Shown here in pieces: positions 30,142 to 39,245 of a DNA stretch of 64,000 bases. The stretch is taken from positions 1 through 64,000 of the forward strand of contig JADJMO010000001.1 of NCBI GenBank assembly GCA_016709545.1. Reading direction: 5' to 3'. The stretch comes from Myxococcales bacterium. GTDB lineage: Bacteria; Myxococcota_A; Polyangia; Polyangiales; JADJMO01. How positions within the stretch are numbered: the stretch's first letter is position 1; each line of letters begins with the position of its first letter. The position numbers and the translations under genes were made by a program. A model generated the notes under the pieces. The model was not told the DNA's origin. It saw only the letters and a list, made by a program, of their open reading frames with translations, and ran no database searches.

Positions 30142-30783
30142 CTAGCGGACCTCGACGCAGAGCACGTTGGAGTCCACGACGCCCGCTCTCCACTGCACGT
30201 GGTGCAGGCCGGGCGTCGCGAACGTGTAGACGCTGATCTCGAAGTTCACGTCGAGCCCCGGGCTCTGCATCACGGCGCCGTCGTAGACGCCCATGGTGAA
30301 GGCGCCCCACGTGGGCACCTCGGGCGTGACGCGCGTGCCGTCGACCCACTCACCGGTGATCGGCTTCGGCCCCATCACGAACAGGTCCTCGCCCTTGGCG
30401 AACACCTCGAGCACGTGGATCACCCGCACGGGCTCGTTCACCGCGTAGACGCGCCGCTCGGCGAGCAGGGTGATCTGCCGGTCCGCGTTGCGCCGCCCGC
30501 GCAGGGGACTCTTCGGATAGCCGCGCAGCACCACGTTGTCGGCCTCGGGGGCGCGCACGAGGTCCTTCGGGAGCCGCACGTAGAGCTCCGCGGTCTCGAG
30601 CCGTGAGAGCCAGGCGCCGGGGGGAGTCCCGACCTCGCCGAGCGACGCGATCGTGACCGCGTCGGGGCACCGCGGCGAAGGCGCCGCGGTGGACGGCGAG
30701 GGCTTCATCTCGGCGTCGACCGCGTGGGCCACGGGGGCTTCGCGCCGACACGACAGCAGGAGGAGGACGAGGGCTCGGCGCAC
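30142..30783 (-). CDS. Exported lipoprotein, unknown function
   Basis: A GTG start gives MRRALVLLLLSC, a short lipoprotein signal. The roughly 200-residue mature part contains beta-type stretches (AELYVRLPKDLV, RQITLLAERRVYAVNEPVRVIHVLEVF, GAFTMGVYDGAVMQSPGLDVNFEISVYTF), suggesting an Ig- or cupin-like fold, and ends GLHHVQWRAGVVDSNVLCVEVR. TAGGGT lies 6 nt before the GTG. It follows the DUF3943-like gene on the same strand but with its own -10. No named family. Confidence 0.55.
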   Translation of the reverse strand: MRRALVLLLLSCRREAPVAHAVDAEMKPSPSTAAPSPRCPDAVTIASLGEVGTPPGAWLSRLETAELYVRLPKDLVRAPEADNVVLRGYPKSPLRGRRNADRQITLLAERRVYAVNEPVRVIHVLEVFAKGEDLFVMGPKPITGEWVDGTRVTPEVPTWGAFTMGVYDGAVMQSPGLDVNFEISVYTFATPGLHHVQWRAGVVDSNVLCVEVR

Positions 30784-30792
30784 GCCCTCACC

Positions 30793-32289
30793 CTACAACA
30801 CGAGCCGCGCGGTCGCCGCGAGCGTTCGCTCCACGCTCGTGCTGGTGAAGCCCGAAACAGCGCTCGCCCGGTGGCGTTCGGTCACACTGGCGGACAGGTG
30901 CAGAGGGCCGACGGCGTGCACGCCGAAGAACGCCCGCCACTCGAGGCGGTGATCGGTGAGGCGGGCGTCGTTCACGATGTTCTCCTGGAACCGATCGACG
31001 CCGTCGATCGACGTGAACACCTCCCACTTGGCCGCGAAGCCAGCCTCCAGGTCGGCCGTGGTGAAGGTGACCGTGGGGAGCACGCTGAGCCCGACCGCGT
31101 AGTAGTAGCCCTTCATGTGCAGGACCGACTTGGACGCGGGCTTGTCCGTCGCGAGCCACGCCGGCCACGCGAGCGAGGTGATCATCGCGAAGTCGGGCGA
31201 GACGTCGAGGTTCGCGCGGATCCGGACGGGGCCCGCGTGCAGCGTGGTGTCGGCGGCCGCGCTCGCCACGCGGACGATGGCGAGGCGGTCGAGCACTTCT
31301 CCCACCCAGCGCTCGGCGTACTCGAACTCCGTGGCCGCCCCGACGAACACGCTGGCCCCGTGTCGGTCGCGGACCGCCTGGTGGTAGTAGCCGAACAGGC
31401 TGGCGCGCGCGCTCACGCCGATCCGTTCGACGCGCTTGTCGCCGAGCGCGATGTCGATCGAGAACCGCGTGAAGCCCCGATCGGTCACGAAGCCGCCGGC
31501 GTGCCCGGGTCCGCCGTAGTGGGGCAGGGTGACCACTTCGGTGTCGAGACCGAGTTCGGCGCGGCTCGAGTCGGGCCGGCCGGCCTGGCTCGCGCGCGCG
31601 ATCCCCGAGGAGAGGACGAAGCGGTGGTAGGTGTCGCGCGGCAGACCGAGCGCGTCGGTGTCCGGGGCGCGGCCGGCCTCCGAGCCGTCGATGCGGTCGT
31701 GGAGCTTGCGCGGGAAGCCGAACACCTCGGCGAGGATGCGCACCGGGATGGCGTTGCTGCCGCGATCGAACAGCTCCCCCAGCTGGTAGAGCCCCTCGCC
31801 GAACGGGATGCCGACGATCGGGGTGAAGATGACGTCGTTGAGGCTCGGGTACTCCTTGTACTCGACCACGTACTCCCAGGTGATCGACCCGATGTTCGCC
31901 ATCAGGAACGACTGGGCGATGGAGAGGCCGTTGGACCGCGCGGTCCAGTAGTAGGCCGCGCCGGAGAGCGAGTGGTTGAAGGCGTTGGTGCCGAAGTCGT
32001 TGGAGTCGAACCGCAGGGCGTCGAAGGTGACGATCTTCCTTCGCCAGCTCGGCCAGTCCCACCGCAGGTCCCAGTCGGCCTGGTTGAAGTTCGCGTTGCT
32101 CCAGTACCACACCGTGCCGATCGGTCCGTTGATGACGAACACCTCTTCCGCCGCGCGGATCCAGTGACGCTTGCGGGGCTCGGGGTCGCGGATCCGCTCC
32201 TCGCCGGTGGCGTCGACCTCCGCCGCCGCCGCCGCAGTGGGCGCCGCGAGGGCGAGGAGCGCGCCGAGCGCGAGGACTCTTGGCCTCAC
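30793..32289 (-). CDS. DUF3943-like outer-membrane-associated protein, copy A
   Basis: Signal peptide VRPRVLALGALLALAAPTAAAAA; 498 residues. Characteristic stretches: WYWSNANFNQADWDLRWDWPSW, FDALRFDSNDFGTNAFNHSLSG, AAYYWTARSNGLSIAQSF and ITWEYVVEYKEYPSLNDVIFTP. These fit the DUF3943 pattern (small integral outer-membrane-like, W/Y-rich). The C-terminal half is barrel-like and ends TLAATARLVL. The GTG start overlaps the upstream stop (GTGA). The copy at 33221-34702 is a clear paralogue. No function has been established for the family. Confidence 0.7.
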   Translation of the reverse strand: MRPRVLALGALLALAAPTAAAAAEVDATGEERIRDPEPRKRHWIRAAEEVFVINGPIGTVWYWSNANFNQADWDLRWDWPSWRRKIVTFDALRFDSNDFGTNAFNHSLSGAAYYWTARSNGLSIAQSFLMANIGSITWEYVVEYKEYPSLNDVIFTPIVGIPFGEGLYQLGELFDRGSNAIPVRILAEVFGFPRKLHDRIDGSEAGRAPDTDALGLPRDTYHRFVLSSGIARASQAGRPDSSRAELGLDTEVVTLPHYGGPGHAGGFVTDRGFTRFSIDIALGDKRVERIGVSARASLFGYYHQAVRDRHGASVFVGAATEFEYAERWVGEVLDRLAIVRVASAAADTTLHAGPVRIRANLDVSPDFAMITSLAWPAWLATDKPASKSVLHMKGYYYAVGLSVLPTVTFTTADLEAGFAAKWEVFTSIDGVDRFQENIVNDARLTDHRLEWRAFFGVHAVGPLHLSASVTERHRASAVSGFTSTSVERTLAATARLVL

Positions 32290-33164
32290 GGCTTGCTCCG
32301 GTTCTCGTGGATCCTCTCGAACAGTCCCTCGCAGCGAGCGGGGGTCGAGCGGATGCAGTGCACGTGGAGCAGACGTTCGGTCTGGTGGATCTCGAGTTCC
32401 CCCGCGGCGCAGTCGAGGTGCACCTCGGTCTTGGTGCGGTGCACGAGCCGACAGCCGAGCGCGACGCCCGAGGCCTCGACGGCGGCGAGGTCGACCTTGT
32501 CGAGCGGGCGGTAGAAGACCACGTCGGGGTGGGTGTCGACGAACGACCAGCTCCACGTGAGGTGGGTGGTGAGGCCCCAGCCGCGCACGACCCACTCGCG
32601 CGCGCCGAGGATGACGAACGAACCACCGAGCATCAGCGAGAACACGCTGTGGCGCCCGACGAAGCGCGCGTAGGCCGGGCCGCTGTAGACGCGCGCGCTG
32701 CCGCCGCTCGCCCCGTAGAACGTGCCGTCCTCGCGCAGGAAGCGGGTGCTCCCCGCGCCGATGCCGCCGCCCGCGACCAGGCGCAGGCGCGCGTCCGGCC
32801 CGAGATCCTGGACCGACACGTCGAGCCGTAGGTCGTTGAAGTGCTGGCGCGCGCTGCCGTTGCCGCCGAGCGTGTACGACTCGGTGGAGTAGCCGATCGA
32901 CCAGCGCGACGAGCGACCGTCGTCGAAGTCGAGCCCGAGCCCGATGCCGATGGCCGCCGACGGCGTGGCGTCCGCGACGAGCTTGCTCCCGAGGGGTTCG
33001 TCCTCGTGTGGGCGGGCGCTCGCGTGCAGGGCCGGGTACGCCGTCCCCTGCAGATCGACGTAGACGCCGACGCAGCCAGGGGTGAACGCAGCGATGGCGA
33101 GCAACCGCACATACTGCGCAACGCCGCGGTCGCTGCGCGACAGAACGGGGGTGGCGTCGGCCAT
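32286..33164 (-). CDS. Exported protein of unknown function, coupled to DUF3943 copy A
   Basis: 292 residues from the ATG at 33164. The GTG at 33110 would instead give MRLLAIAAFTPGCVGVY, a lipoprotein signal, and may be the true start. The body has glycine-rich beta segments (AIGIGLGLDFDDGRSSRWSIGYSTESYTLGG, RLRLVAGGGIGAGSTRFL, FSLMLGGSFVILGAREWVVRGWG) like an outer-membrane or surface barrel, then a Cys-containing tail (LDCAAGELEIHQTERLLHVHC). Overlap with the next gene shows cotranslation. It is divergent from the second DUF3943 copy. Confidence 0.5.
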   Translation of the reverse strand: MADATPVLSRSDRGVAQYVRLLAIAAFTPGCVGVYVDLQGTAYPALHASARPHEDEPLGSKLVADATPSAAIGIGLGLDFDDGRSSRWSIGYSTESYTLGGNGSARQHFNDLRLDVSVQDLGPDARLRLVAGGGIGAGSTRFLREDGTFYGASGGSARVYSGPAYARFVGRHSVFSLMLGGSFVILGAREWVVRGWGLTTHLTWSWSFVDTHPDVVFYRPLDKVDLAAVEASGVALGCRLVHRTKTEVHLDCAAGELEIHQTERLLHVHCIRSTPARCEGLFERIHENRSKP

Positions 33165-33220
33165 GCCCTCTCGTGGTGCACCTTCCGTACCCCGGCCCGC
33201 ACGTTGCAGCGCCGACAGGC

Positions 33221-34702
33221 ATGCGTGCGAGCTGGCGATGGCCTCTCGCCGCGCTCGTCGCGGTGTGGCCCACCCTTGTCCGCGCCGACGACCCCGAGCC
33301 GCGCGACCGCCCGAACTGGCCGCGCGTGCTGCAGGAGTACGTCATCATCAACGGCGCCCTCGGGATCCCCTGGTACTGGGGCAACCAGGACTACAGCCAG
33401 CGCACCTGGGAGTGGAGATGGGACCGCGAGAGCTGGAAGGCCAAGCTCGTCACCTTCGATGCGGTGCGCTTCGACGGGGACGACTTCCGCACCAACGCCG
33501 TCCACCACACCTTCGTCTCGGGGATGAGCTACTTCCTCGTCGGCCGCTCGAACCGCCTCACGATCCCCGAGTCGTTCCTCGCGAGCGTCCTCGCCTCCAC
33601 CACCTGGGAATACCTGTTGGAGTTCCGCGAGGGGCCGAGCGTCAACGACATGATCACGACCCCGCTCTCGGGCATCGCGCTCGGCGAGACGGTCTTCCAG
33701 CTCGGGGAGCTGTTCCTGCGCGGGGGCGATCACCCGGTGAACTGGGCCCTCGCCACCGGGTTCGGGGGGCTACAGACGTTCCACCGAAGGCTCGACAAGA
33801 CGAAGCAGCCGAGGAGCGCCACGACCGACAGCCTCGGCTTCGCGCAAGACCGCTGGCATCGATTCGAGCTCCACGCGGCCATCCAGCTCGCGGACCAGCC
33901 GACCCGCTCCGAGACGCGCATGCAGCTCGGCCTCGACACCGAGATCGTCACGATCCACTCGTTCGACAAGCCCGCGCGCGTGAGCCGCTGGGTGGGCGGA
34001 GAGAACTTCACCCGCCTCACGGCGCGGCTCTCGTACCACGAGCAGGGCATCCAGGAGATCTTGCTGCGCGCGCGCGCCACGATCGGTGGCTACTACGATC
34101 AAGACCTGCGGGGCGCGGTCGGGGCGCTCGCGGGGCACGCGTTCTACGCCGGCTTCGTCTCGTCGTTCGACTACGCGGTCAGCGACCTCGACACGCTCAC
34201 CGAGCGCCTCGGCGTGAGCGCGCTCGGGGTCACGTTCGACGCGTTCCTCGAGCGCGCGCCGCTCCGTCTCCGCGCGACGCTGGACGTGATGGGCGACTTC
34301 GCGATGGTCACCCCCGTGGCCGGCGCCGCATACCGCGCGTGGCTCGGGCCCAACGCGCGCACACGGCTCAGCTTCCAGACCAACGACTACTACTACGCCA
34401 TCGGCGCGAGCGTGCTGCCGTCGTTGACGGTCGAGCTCGCGCCGTTCTTCCTCGCCGCCGCGGCGCGTCTGGACACGTTCTCGTCGATCGAGGGCATGGA
34501 GCGACGCCAGTGGCAGGTGACCGACGACTCCCACTTCGCCGATCGGCGCCTCTCGTACCGCGTCACCCTCGGCGTCGCGCCGGTGCGCCTGCTGCGCATG
34601 TGGGCCGGCATCGAGCGCAAGGTGCGGGCCGGGACCGTCGGGCCGTTCTCCGCCGACCTGCGCGAGCGCCTCGTGACCGTGGGCGCCTCTTTCGTCCTCT
34701 AG
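33221..34702 (+). CDS. DUF3943-like outer-membrane-associated protein, copy B
   Basis: Signal peptide MRASWRWPLAALVAVWPTLVRA; 493 residues. It matches copy A along its length: WYWGNQDYSQRTWEWRWDRESW, FDAVRFDGDDFRTNAVHHTFVSG, SYFLVGRSNRLTIPESF and TTWEYLLEFREGPSVNDMITTP, and the same C-terminal plan ending GASFVL. The two copies face away from each other around the 32286-33164 gene, an arrangement expected from an inverted duplication. Frame intact. Confidence 0.7.
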   Translation: MRASWRWPLAALVAVWPTLVRADDPEPRDRPNWPRVLQEYVIINGALGIPWYWGNQDYSQRTWEWRWDRESWKAKLVTFDAVRFDGDDFRTNAVHHTFVSGMSYFLVGRSNRLTIPESFLASVLASTTWEYLLEFREGPSVNDMITTPLSGIALGETVFQLGELFLRGGDHPVNWALATGFGGLQTFHRRLDKTKQPRSATTDSLGFAQDRWHRFELHAAIQLADQPTRSETRMQLGLDTEIVTIHSFDKPARVSRWVGGENFTRLTARLSYHEQGIQEILLRARATIGGYYDQDLRGAVGALAGHAFYAGFVSSFDYAVSDLDTLTERLGVSALGVTFDAFLERAPLRLRATLDVMGDFAMVTPVAGAAYRAWLGPNARTRLSFQTNDYYYAIGASVLPSLTVELAPFFLAAAARLDTFSSIEGMERRQWQVTDDSHFADRRLSYRVTLGVAPVRLLRMWAGIERKVRAGTVGPFSADLRERLVTVGASFVL

Positions 34703-34709
34703 CTCGGCC

Positions 34710-35396
34710 TCACGGCAACGTGACGTCGGTGACCTTTCCGTCGCAGGTCACCGTGGCAAGCGTGCCCTTCGAGAGCCACGCTTTCCACTTCCCCTTCTCG
34801 TCGAGGCGCGCCAGGTTGATGAACTTGCGACCACACGGCGCTTCGAGCACCGCCTCCGGGTCGCCGGTGGGGTTGCCCGAGACGAACACCTTGCCCACCT
34901 TCTCGGTGTGCACGCGGAGGAAGCCGTTGCCGCTCTTGGGCTTGCCGCTCGGCTCGGCGAGCGCGGGCTTGGTGGAGACCGAGGCGCTCGTGCTCGTGGA
35001 GGTGGAGGGGTCGGGGGCCGGCTTCTTCTTCTTCGGGGTCTCGCTCGCGGCCGTGGAGTCGTCGGACTTGCGCTCGTCGGGCTTGGGCTTGCCCCCACTC
35101 GCGAGGGCGACGACGACGAGCACCAGCGCCACGAGTCCCACGCCCCCGAGCACGTAGAGCCCGGTGCGTCGGCGGTCGGGGCTGCGCTGGGTCTCCAGCG
35201 ACTCCTCGAACCGCACGAACTCCCGACGGGGAGGCTCCTCGCTGGTCACCACCGGCACGACCGGCTCTGCCTCCGGAGGTGGGATGACCTTCGGCTCGTC
35301 GGGCACCGCCGGGTGCGGGACCGGGGGCGGCGTGAGCGCCAGCGCCAGCGGCTCCGCGGGGGGAGGCGGCGGGGTCATGCCAAGGAGGGTCTTCAT
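34710..35396 (-). CDS. Single-pass membrane protein with a C-terminal PEGA-like domain
   Basis: 228 residues. A cytoplasmic Pro-rich N-terminus leads to one membrane helix (LYVLGGVGLVALVLVVVALASGG), then a Lys/Ser/Thr linker and a small beta domain (GFLRVHTEKVGKVFVSGNPTG...APCGRKFINLARLD) that resembles PEGA domains often paired with Ser/Thr kinases in this phylum. The ATG overlaps the pseudokinase stop (ATGA), so the two are made together and probably interact. Family call tentative. Confidence 0.5.
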   Translation of the reverse strand: MKTLLGMTPPPPPAEPLALALTPPPVPHPAVPDEPKVIPPPEAEPVVPVVTSEEPPRREFVRFEESLETQRSPDRRRTGLYVLGGVGLVALVLVVVALASGGKPKPDERKSDDSTAASETPKKKKPAPDPSTSTSTSASVSTKPALAEPSGKPKSGNGFLRVHTEKVGKVFVSGNPTGDPEAVLEAPCGRKFINLARLDEKGKWKAWLSKGTLATVTCDGKVTDVTLP

Positions 35397-37165
35397 CGGC
35401 GCCTGGGCAAGCCCGCCGGTGCCGGTGTCAGGAACTTGGCAGTATCAGGGATGGGGATCGGCCGGACGCTCTTGGGCCCGACCGGAGGCACCGAAGGGGT
35501 CGGTGCGGCCTCGGGTGGCGCGGGCGTGGCAGCAACTGGCACGATCGGCCCGAGGTCGATCTCGATCGGTGCGTCGACCTCCGCGCGTGGCGGCACGCTG
35601 CGGAGGAGATCCGACTCGGTCACGTCTTCGGTCTTCGGCGCCTCCGAGGGGGCGGGGTGGTCGTGGGCGACCATGCCGTCGGCGGTGGGCAGCGGGACGG
35701 GCGTGCGCAGGCGTCCGGGCTGGTGGTCGGGCCCGATGTGCGGCGCGCCGTGCGGCGGGTGGGGTGGCGGTGCAGGGAGGTGGGGTGGCCTCGGCGGCTC
35801 GCTCTTCGCCCGTGGCGGCATCGGCGTGAGCGCCTTGCCCACCGGGATCACCCCCGGCATCAGCGGCGTCTTGGCGGCGGACGGGAGGGTGGGGCGAGGG
35901 GAGGGCTTCGGTGCCGCGGGCGCGACGCCAGGCATCAGCGGGGTCTTTCCGCCCTTCGGCGGCGGCGTCGGCGCCTTGGTCACGGCCATCGGCGCGACCG
36001 AGGCGGACGCTGCTGGCGCGGCGGCGGGCGCGGGAGGCACGGAGGCCGGCCCTATGCCCATGTTGGTGGAGATGCGCGGCCCCGGCATCTCTTGCTCTTC
36101 GTCTTCGTCCTCCTCGTCGTCGTCGAGCTCCTCGAGATCGAGCTCGAGCCCGGGCCGGCTCGCGCGGAGCGCCTTCATGCCGAGGACCGAGCGCTTCCCG
36201 GTGAGGCGCTGCCGACGGCGCGACGGGCGATCGGGGCGCGGCGCCGGGTCTTCGCCCTCCTGGGGCATCGCCGCGACGATCTCGCGGAGGGCGGCCTTGC
36301 CCTCCTCGAGCTTCTGGACCTTGCCGATCCAGCGGGCGAGCTCGGCGCAGCTGATCGTGCGCTTCTTGGCGTCTTCGGAGAGCGCGGCGTCGACCGCGGC
36401 GCACAGCTCCTTGGGCAGCCCTTCGCGTAGGGACGCGAGCTGCGCTGGGCGGCCCGCGACGAGCTGGACGATCCCCCCACCACCCTGCTTCCCCGGCCCG
36501 GCGAGGAGGCGGTGGCAGAGCATGCCGGCCGAGAAGACGTCCGCCTTCTCGGTCACGGTCTCGCCGCGCGCCTGCTCGGGCGCGAGGTAGCCGGCGGCGC
36601 CCTTCACCATGCCGACCACGCTGTCGGGCGTGCGATCGAGGATCTTCGCGAGGCCGAAGCCGGTGAGCTTGACCGTGCCGTCCCGGGCCACGAGCACGGC
36701 GTTCGGCGAGACCGCGCGGTGGAGCACGGGGGTCGGCGCGCCGGTCTCGTCGGTGAGGGCGTGCGCGAACGCCAGCGCGGTCGCGACCGTGGCCCCGATG
36801 TACGCCGCGGCGCCGTCGTCGAGCTTGCCTCCCTGGGCCTCGAGGTGGGCGAGGACGCCCGAGAGGGTCGCGCCCTCCACGTGCTCCAGCACCAGCACGA
36901 CGCGCTCCGTGTCCTCGAACAACCCGAGCACGCGTGCGATGGCCGGCGACACGAGCCGCGAGCACACGCGTGCCTCGCGGGCCAACTCGGTGGCCGCGCC
37001 CGCCGTCGCCGGGTCGCGCTTGACGCACTTGAGGGCGACCTCGCGCGAGAAACCGAGGGGGCCCTCCTCCTTGGCCAGCAGCACCTCGACGGGCCCCTCG
37101 TTGCGGAGTCGGCGCACGACGACGTAGTCGCCGATCTTGCGGGGGAGGGGTGTGGCGGGGAACAC
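35393..37165 (-). CDS. Ser/Thr protein kinase-like protein lacking catalytic residues (pseudokinase)
   Basis: About 590 residues. The kinase fold spans the first ~290: the ATP-anchor Lys is kept (VALKCVK) and the helix-C Glu is plausible. However, the catalytic loop reads HRAVSPNAVLV (HRD Asp replaced by Ala) and the metal-binding DFG reads GFG (KLTGFGLAK). APEQARGE and the C-lobe are normal. A long tail follows, with an acidic run (near 36110-36150), Pro-rich segments and a twice-repeated KTPLMPGV. I prefer the GTG at 37165 because TATCCT lies 9 nt upstream; the GTG at 37174 is possible. It is probably a binding or scaffold protein working with the overlapping membrane protein. Divergent from the receiver-DUF4388 gene. 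Confidence 0.75.
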   Translation of the reverse strand: MFPATPLPRKIGDYVVVRRLRNEGPVEVLLAKEEGPLGFSREVALKCVKRDPATAGAATELAREARVCSRLVSPAIARVLGLFEDTERVVLVLEHVEGATLSGVLAHLEAQGGKLDDGAAAYIGATVATALAFAHALTDETGAPTPVLHRAVSPNAVLVARDGTVKLTGFGLAKILDRTPDSVVGMVKGAAGYLAPEQARGETVTEKADVFSAGMLCHRLLAGPGKQGGGGIVQLVAGRPAQLASLREGLPKELCAAVDAALSEDAKKRTISCAELARWIGKVQKLEEGKAALREIVAAMPQEGEDPAPRPDRPSRRRQRLTGKRSVLGMKALRASRPGLELDLEELDDDEEDEDEEQEMPGPRISTNMGIGPASVPPAPAAAPAASASVAPMAVTKAPTPPPKGGKTPLMPGVAPAAPKPSPRPTLPSAAKTPLMPGVIPVGKALTPMPPRAKSEPPRPPHLPAPPPHPPHGAPHIGPDHQPGRLRTPVPLPTADGMVAHDHPAPSEAPKTEDVTESDLLRSVPPRAEVDAPIEIDLGPIVPVAATPAPPEAAPTPSVPPVGPKSVRPIPIPDTAKFLTPAPAGLPRRR

Positions 37166-37174
37166 GAAAGCCAC

Positions 37175-37180
37175 AGGATA
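37175..37180 (-). promoter_or_regulatory. -10 hexamer TATCCT of the pseudokinase gene
   Basis: Nine nt before the GTG at 37165 on the minus strand. It decides the start choice for that gene. Confidence 0.35.
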
Positions 37181-37221
37181 CCCAGAAGCACCTCGTGGGA
37201 AAAAAGCCCTGCGTGTTGTGG

Positions 37222-37227
37222 TACGGT
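37222..37227 (+). promoter_or_regulatory. -10-like hexamer TACGGT
   Basis: Eight nt before the ATG at 37236. It forms a divergent promoter pair with the minus-strand TATCCT, 41 nt away. Confidence 0.3.
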
Positions 37228-37235
37228 TTCCGTCC

Positions 37236-38528
37236 ATGAGCGCGGACCGGGTTCTCCTCGTCGCGCGCGAGGGCTGGGTGCTCCGGCTGCTGGAGGAGGG
37301 CCTCCGCGAGGCCGGCGTCGTGGTCTCTTCGGCGACCACCTCGGCGGGAGCGGTGGCGCGGATCCAGGAGCTCGAGCCCGATTGCGTGATCGTCGATACG
37401 GATCTGGGCAATGGGGATCTGGGCGATGGGGCCGGAGACCACGACGGCTACTGGGTCGTCGTCCGGGTGCGCAAGCTCGGCGGGCCCGTGGCCATCACGC
37501 CCATCGCCCTCCTCGCGGCCGACGACGACGCCGAGGCCCGCACGAGGGCCTTCGAGGCCGGCGCCGACGTGCTCCTCTTGCGCCCGTTTCGCCTGGAGGA
37601 GGTGCTCGCCCAGGTCCACGCTCTCGTGGAGTTCGCGCGCCGCATGCGGGTGCGGCGCACCTCGCTCATCGGCTCGCTGCACGCCAACTCGGCGGGGCCG
37701 CCGTCTTCGCCCGAGGCCGCCGCGTTCCGCGCCGAGCTCGCGCAGATGCCCGTCTCCGGGCTGCTCACGCTGCTCGAGCTCGAGCGCAAGAGCGGCCTCG
37801 TCTCGGTCCGCTCCGAGGGTCGTCGGGTGACGCTCGACGTCGCGAGTGGCCTCGCGAGCGGCGCCACGATCGACTCGGTCGGCGTGCCAGTGATCGAGGC
37901 GCTCGCGCTCGCCGTCGCGTGGCGCAGCGGCACGATCACGTTCCGCACCGGTTTCTCGGTCGATCCGCCGAACGATGCGCGAGCGATCCGGGTGCTCCTC
38001 GGCGAGCTCCGCGCGCGCGACGAGGCGCCGGTCACCCCGCTGGCCGTCGAGTTCGCCGACCTCAACGACCTCGGCCCCATCTCTGCCCCGGCGGCGTCGG
38101 CACCCGCCGCGCCCCGACCTGCGCCCCTGCCGGTGGCGCCCCCCAAGCCCGCGGTCGAGGTCGCGAGCGATCCGGTCGACGAGATCCACGACATCGGTCA
38201 GCTGCTGGGGCTCGACGACATGCTCGATCCGCCGCGGCTCCCCGCACCGCCACCGACTCCCTCCATCCTCCCCCCGCGCAAGCCGATGCGCAGCGAAGAG
38301 CCGGTGAAGAAGCCGGCGATGACCACGGCGGTCTCGCCCACACAGCCGGCGCCACCGCTCGCAGCCAAGGCGAAGCCCAACCCGAAGCCCGCGCTCGCCG
38401 GGCACGACACCCGTCAGGTCGAGGTCCCCGCCGTGCGACGGTCGAGCCCGGCGCCGAGCGTCGAAGCGGAGACGAGTCCACGCTCGGAGGACGACGCCGA
38501 CAGCGCCCGCAGCACGCTACGACCCTGA
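37236..38528 (+). CDS. Receiver domain-DUF4388 regulator
   Basis: 430 residues. Residues 1-130 are a response-regulator receiver (RVLLVAREGWVLRLLEEGLREAG; phosphoacceptor Asp in CVIVDTDLGNG; ALLAADDD). The conserved Lys before the last strand is Arg (LLLRPF), which may weaken switching. An insertion rich in Gly/Asp follows the phosphoacceptor. Residues 155-250 resemble the DUF4388/PATAN-type domain (MPVSGLLTLLELERKSGLVSVRSEG...GTITFRTG). The tail is Pro/Ala-rich and low complexity. Such proteins in myxobacteria sit in signalling networks with Ser/Thr kinases; the adjacent divergent pseudokinase fits that. Confidence 0.65.
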   Translation: MSADRVLLVAREGWVLRLLEEGLREAGVVVSSATTSAGAVARIQELEPDCVIVDTDLGNGDLGDGAGDHDGYWVVVRVRKLGGPVAITPIALLAADDDAEARTRAFEAGADVLLLRPFRLEEVLAQVHALVEFARRMRVRRTSLIGSLHANSAGPPSSPEAAAFRAELAQMPVSGLLTLLELERKSGLVSVRSEGRRVTLDVASGLASGATIDSVGVPVIEALALAVAWRSGTITFRTGFSVDPPNDARAIRVLLGELRARDEAPVTPLAVEFADLNDLGPISAPAASAPAAPRPAPLPVAPPKPAVEVASDPVDEIHDIGQLLGLDDMLDPPRLPAPPPTPSILPPRKPMRSEEPVKKPAMTTAVSPTQPAPPLAAKAKPNPKPALAGHDTRQVEVPAVRRSSPAPSVEAETSPRSEDDADSARSTLRP

Positions 38529-38578
38529 TGTTCGGCCTGAGGCTGTCCTCGGGGGGTGGCCCCCGCTATCCACCGCTC

Positions 38579-39232
38579 ATGGCCGACGACGACTCCCGCA
38601 CGGGCTCGACCTACCTCACCCCCTCCATCGTGGACTGGCTCGCGACCACCCACGCGCCCAACGATCCCGCGCTGCAAGCGGCCTACGACACGCCGAAGGA
38701 GACGGGCATCCCCGCGATCCACGTGGGCGCGTCCGAGGGCAAGGTGCTCGCGATGCTGCTGCGCCTCGCGTCCGCGCGCCGCGTCGTCGAGATCGGCACG
38801 CTCGCCGGCTACTCCACCATCCACCTCGCGCGGGCGCTGCCCGACGACGGCCACGTGCACAGCGTCGAGTTCGACCCGAAGCACGCTGAGCTCGCCCGCG
38901 CGAACCTCGCCCGCGCCGGCCTGGCTCACAAGGTGACCGTGCACATCGGCCCCGCCCTCGAGGTCTTGCCGACCCTCGTCCCGTACGGCCCGTTCTGCGC
39001 GGTGTTCGTCGACGCGGACAAGGGCAACTACGACCACTACGGCGCGTGGGCCGCGGCGCACGTGCGCAAGGGCGGCCTCCTCCTCGGCGACAACGCCCAC
39101 TACTTCGGCAACCTGCTCGACGACAGTGCGCCCGCGGCCGCCATGCGGCGCTTCCACGAGCAGGCCCGGAGCTTCTTCGACACCGTGTGCATCCCGACAC
39201 CGGACGGCCTCTTGCTCGGCGTCCGAAAGTGA
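38579..39232 (+). CDS. SAM-dependent O-methyltransferase
   Basis: 217 residues with the catechol/caffeoyl-CoA O-methyltransferase pattern: VVEIGTLAGYSTIHLA (SAM site), HSVEFDPKHAELARANL, CAVFVDADKGNYDHY (metal-binding Asp), and LLLGDNAHYFGNLLD. Acts in the cytoplasm; substrate unknown. It is 13 nt upstream of the thioredoxin gene on the same strand, so it may belong to the peptide-modification operon that follows. It could equally be an ordinary housekeeping methyltransferase. Confidence 0.82.
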   Translation: MADDDSRTGSTYLTPSIVDWLATTHAPNDPALQAAYDTPKETGIPAIHVGASEGKVLAMLLRLASARRVVEIGTLAGYSTIHLARALPDDGHVHSVEFDPKHAELARANLARAGLAHKVTVHIGPALEVLPTLVPYGPFCAVFVDADKGNYDHYGAWAAAHVRKGGLLLGDNAHYFGNLLDDSAPAAAMRRFHEQARSFFDTVCIPTPDGLLLGVRK

Positions 39233-39245
39233 GCAACTTCCCACC

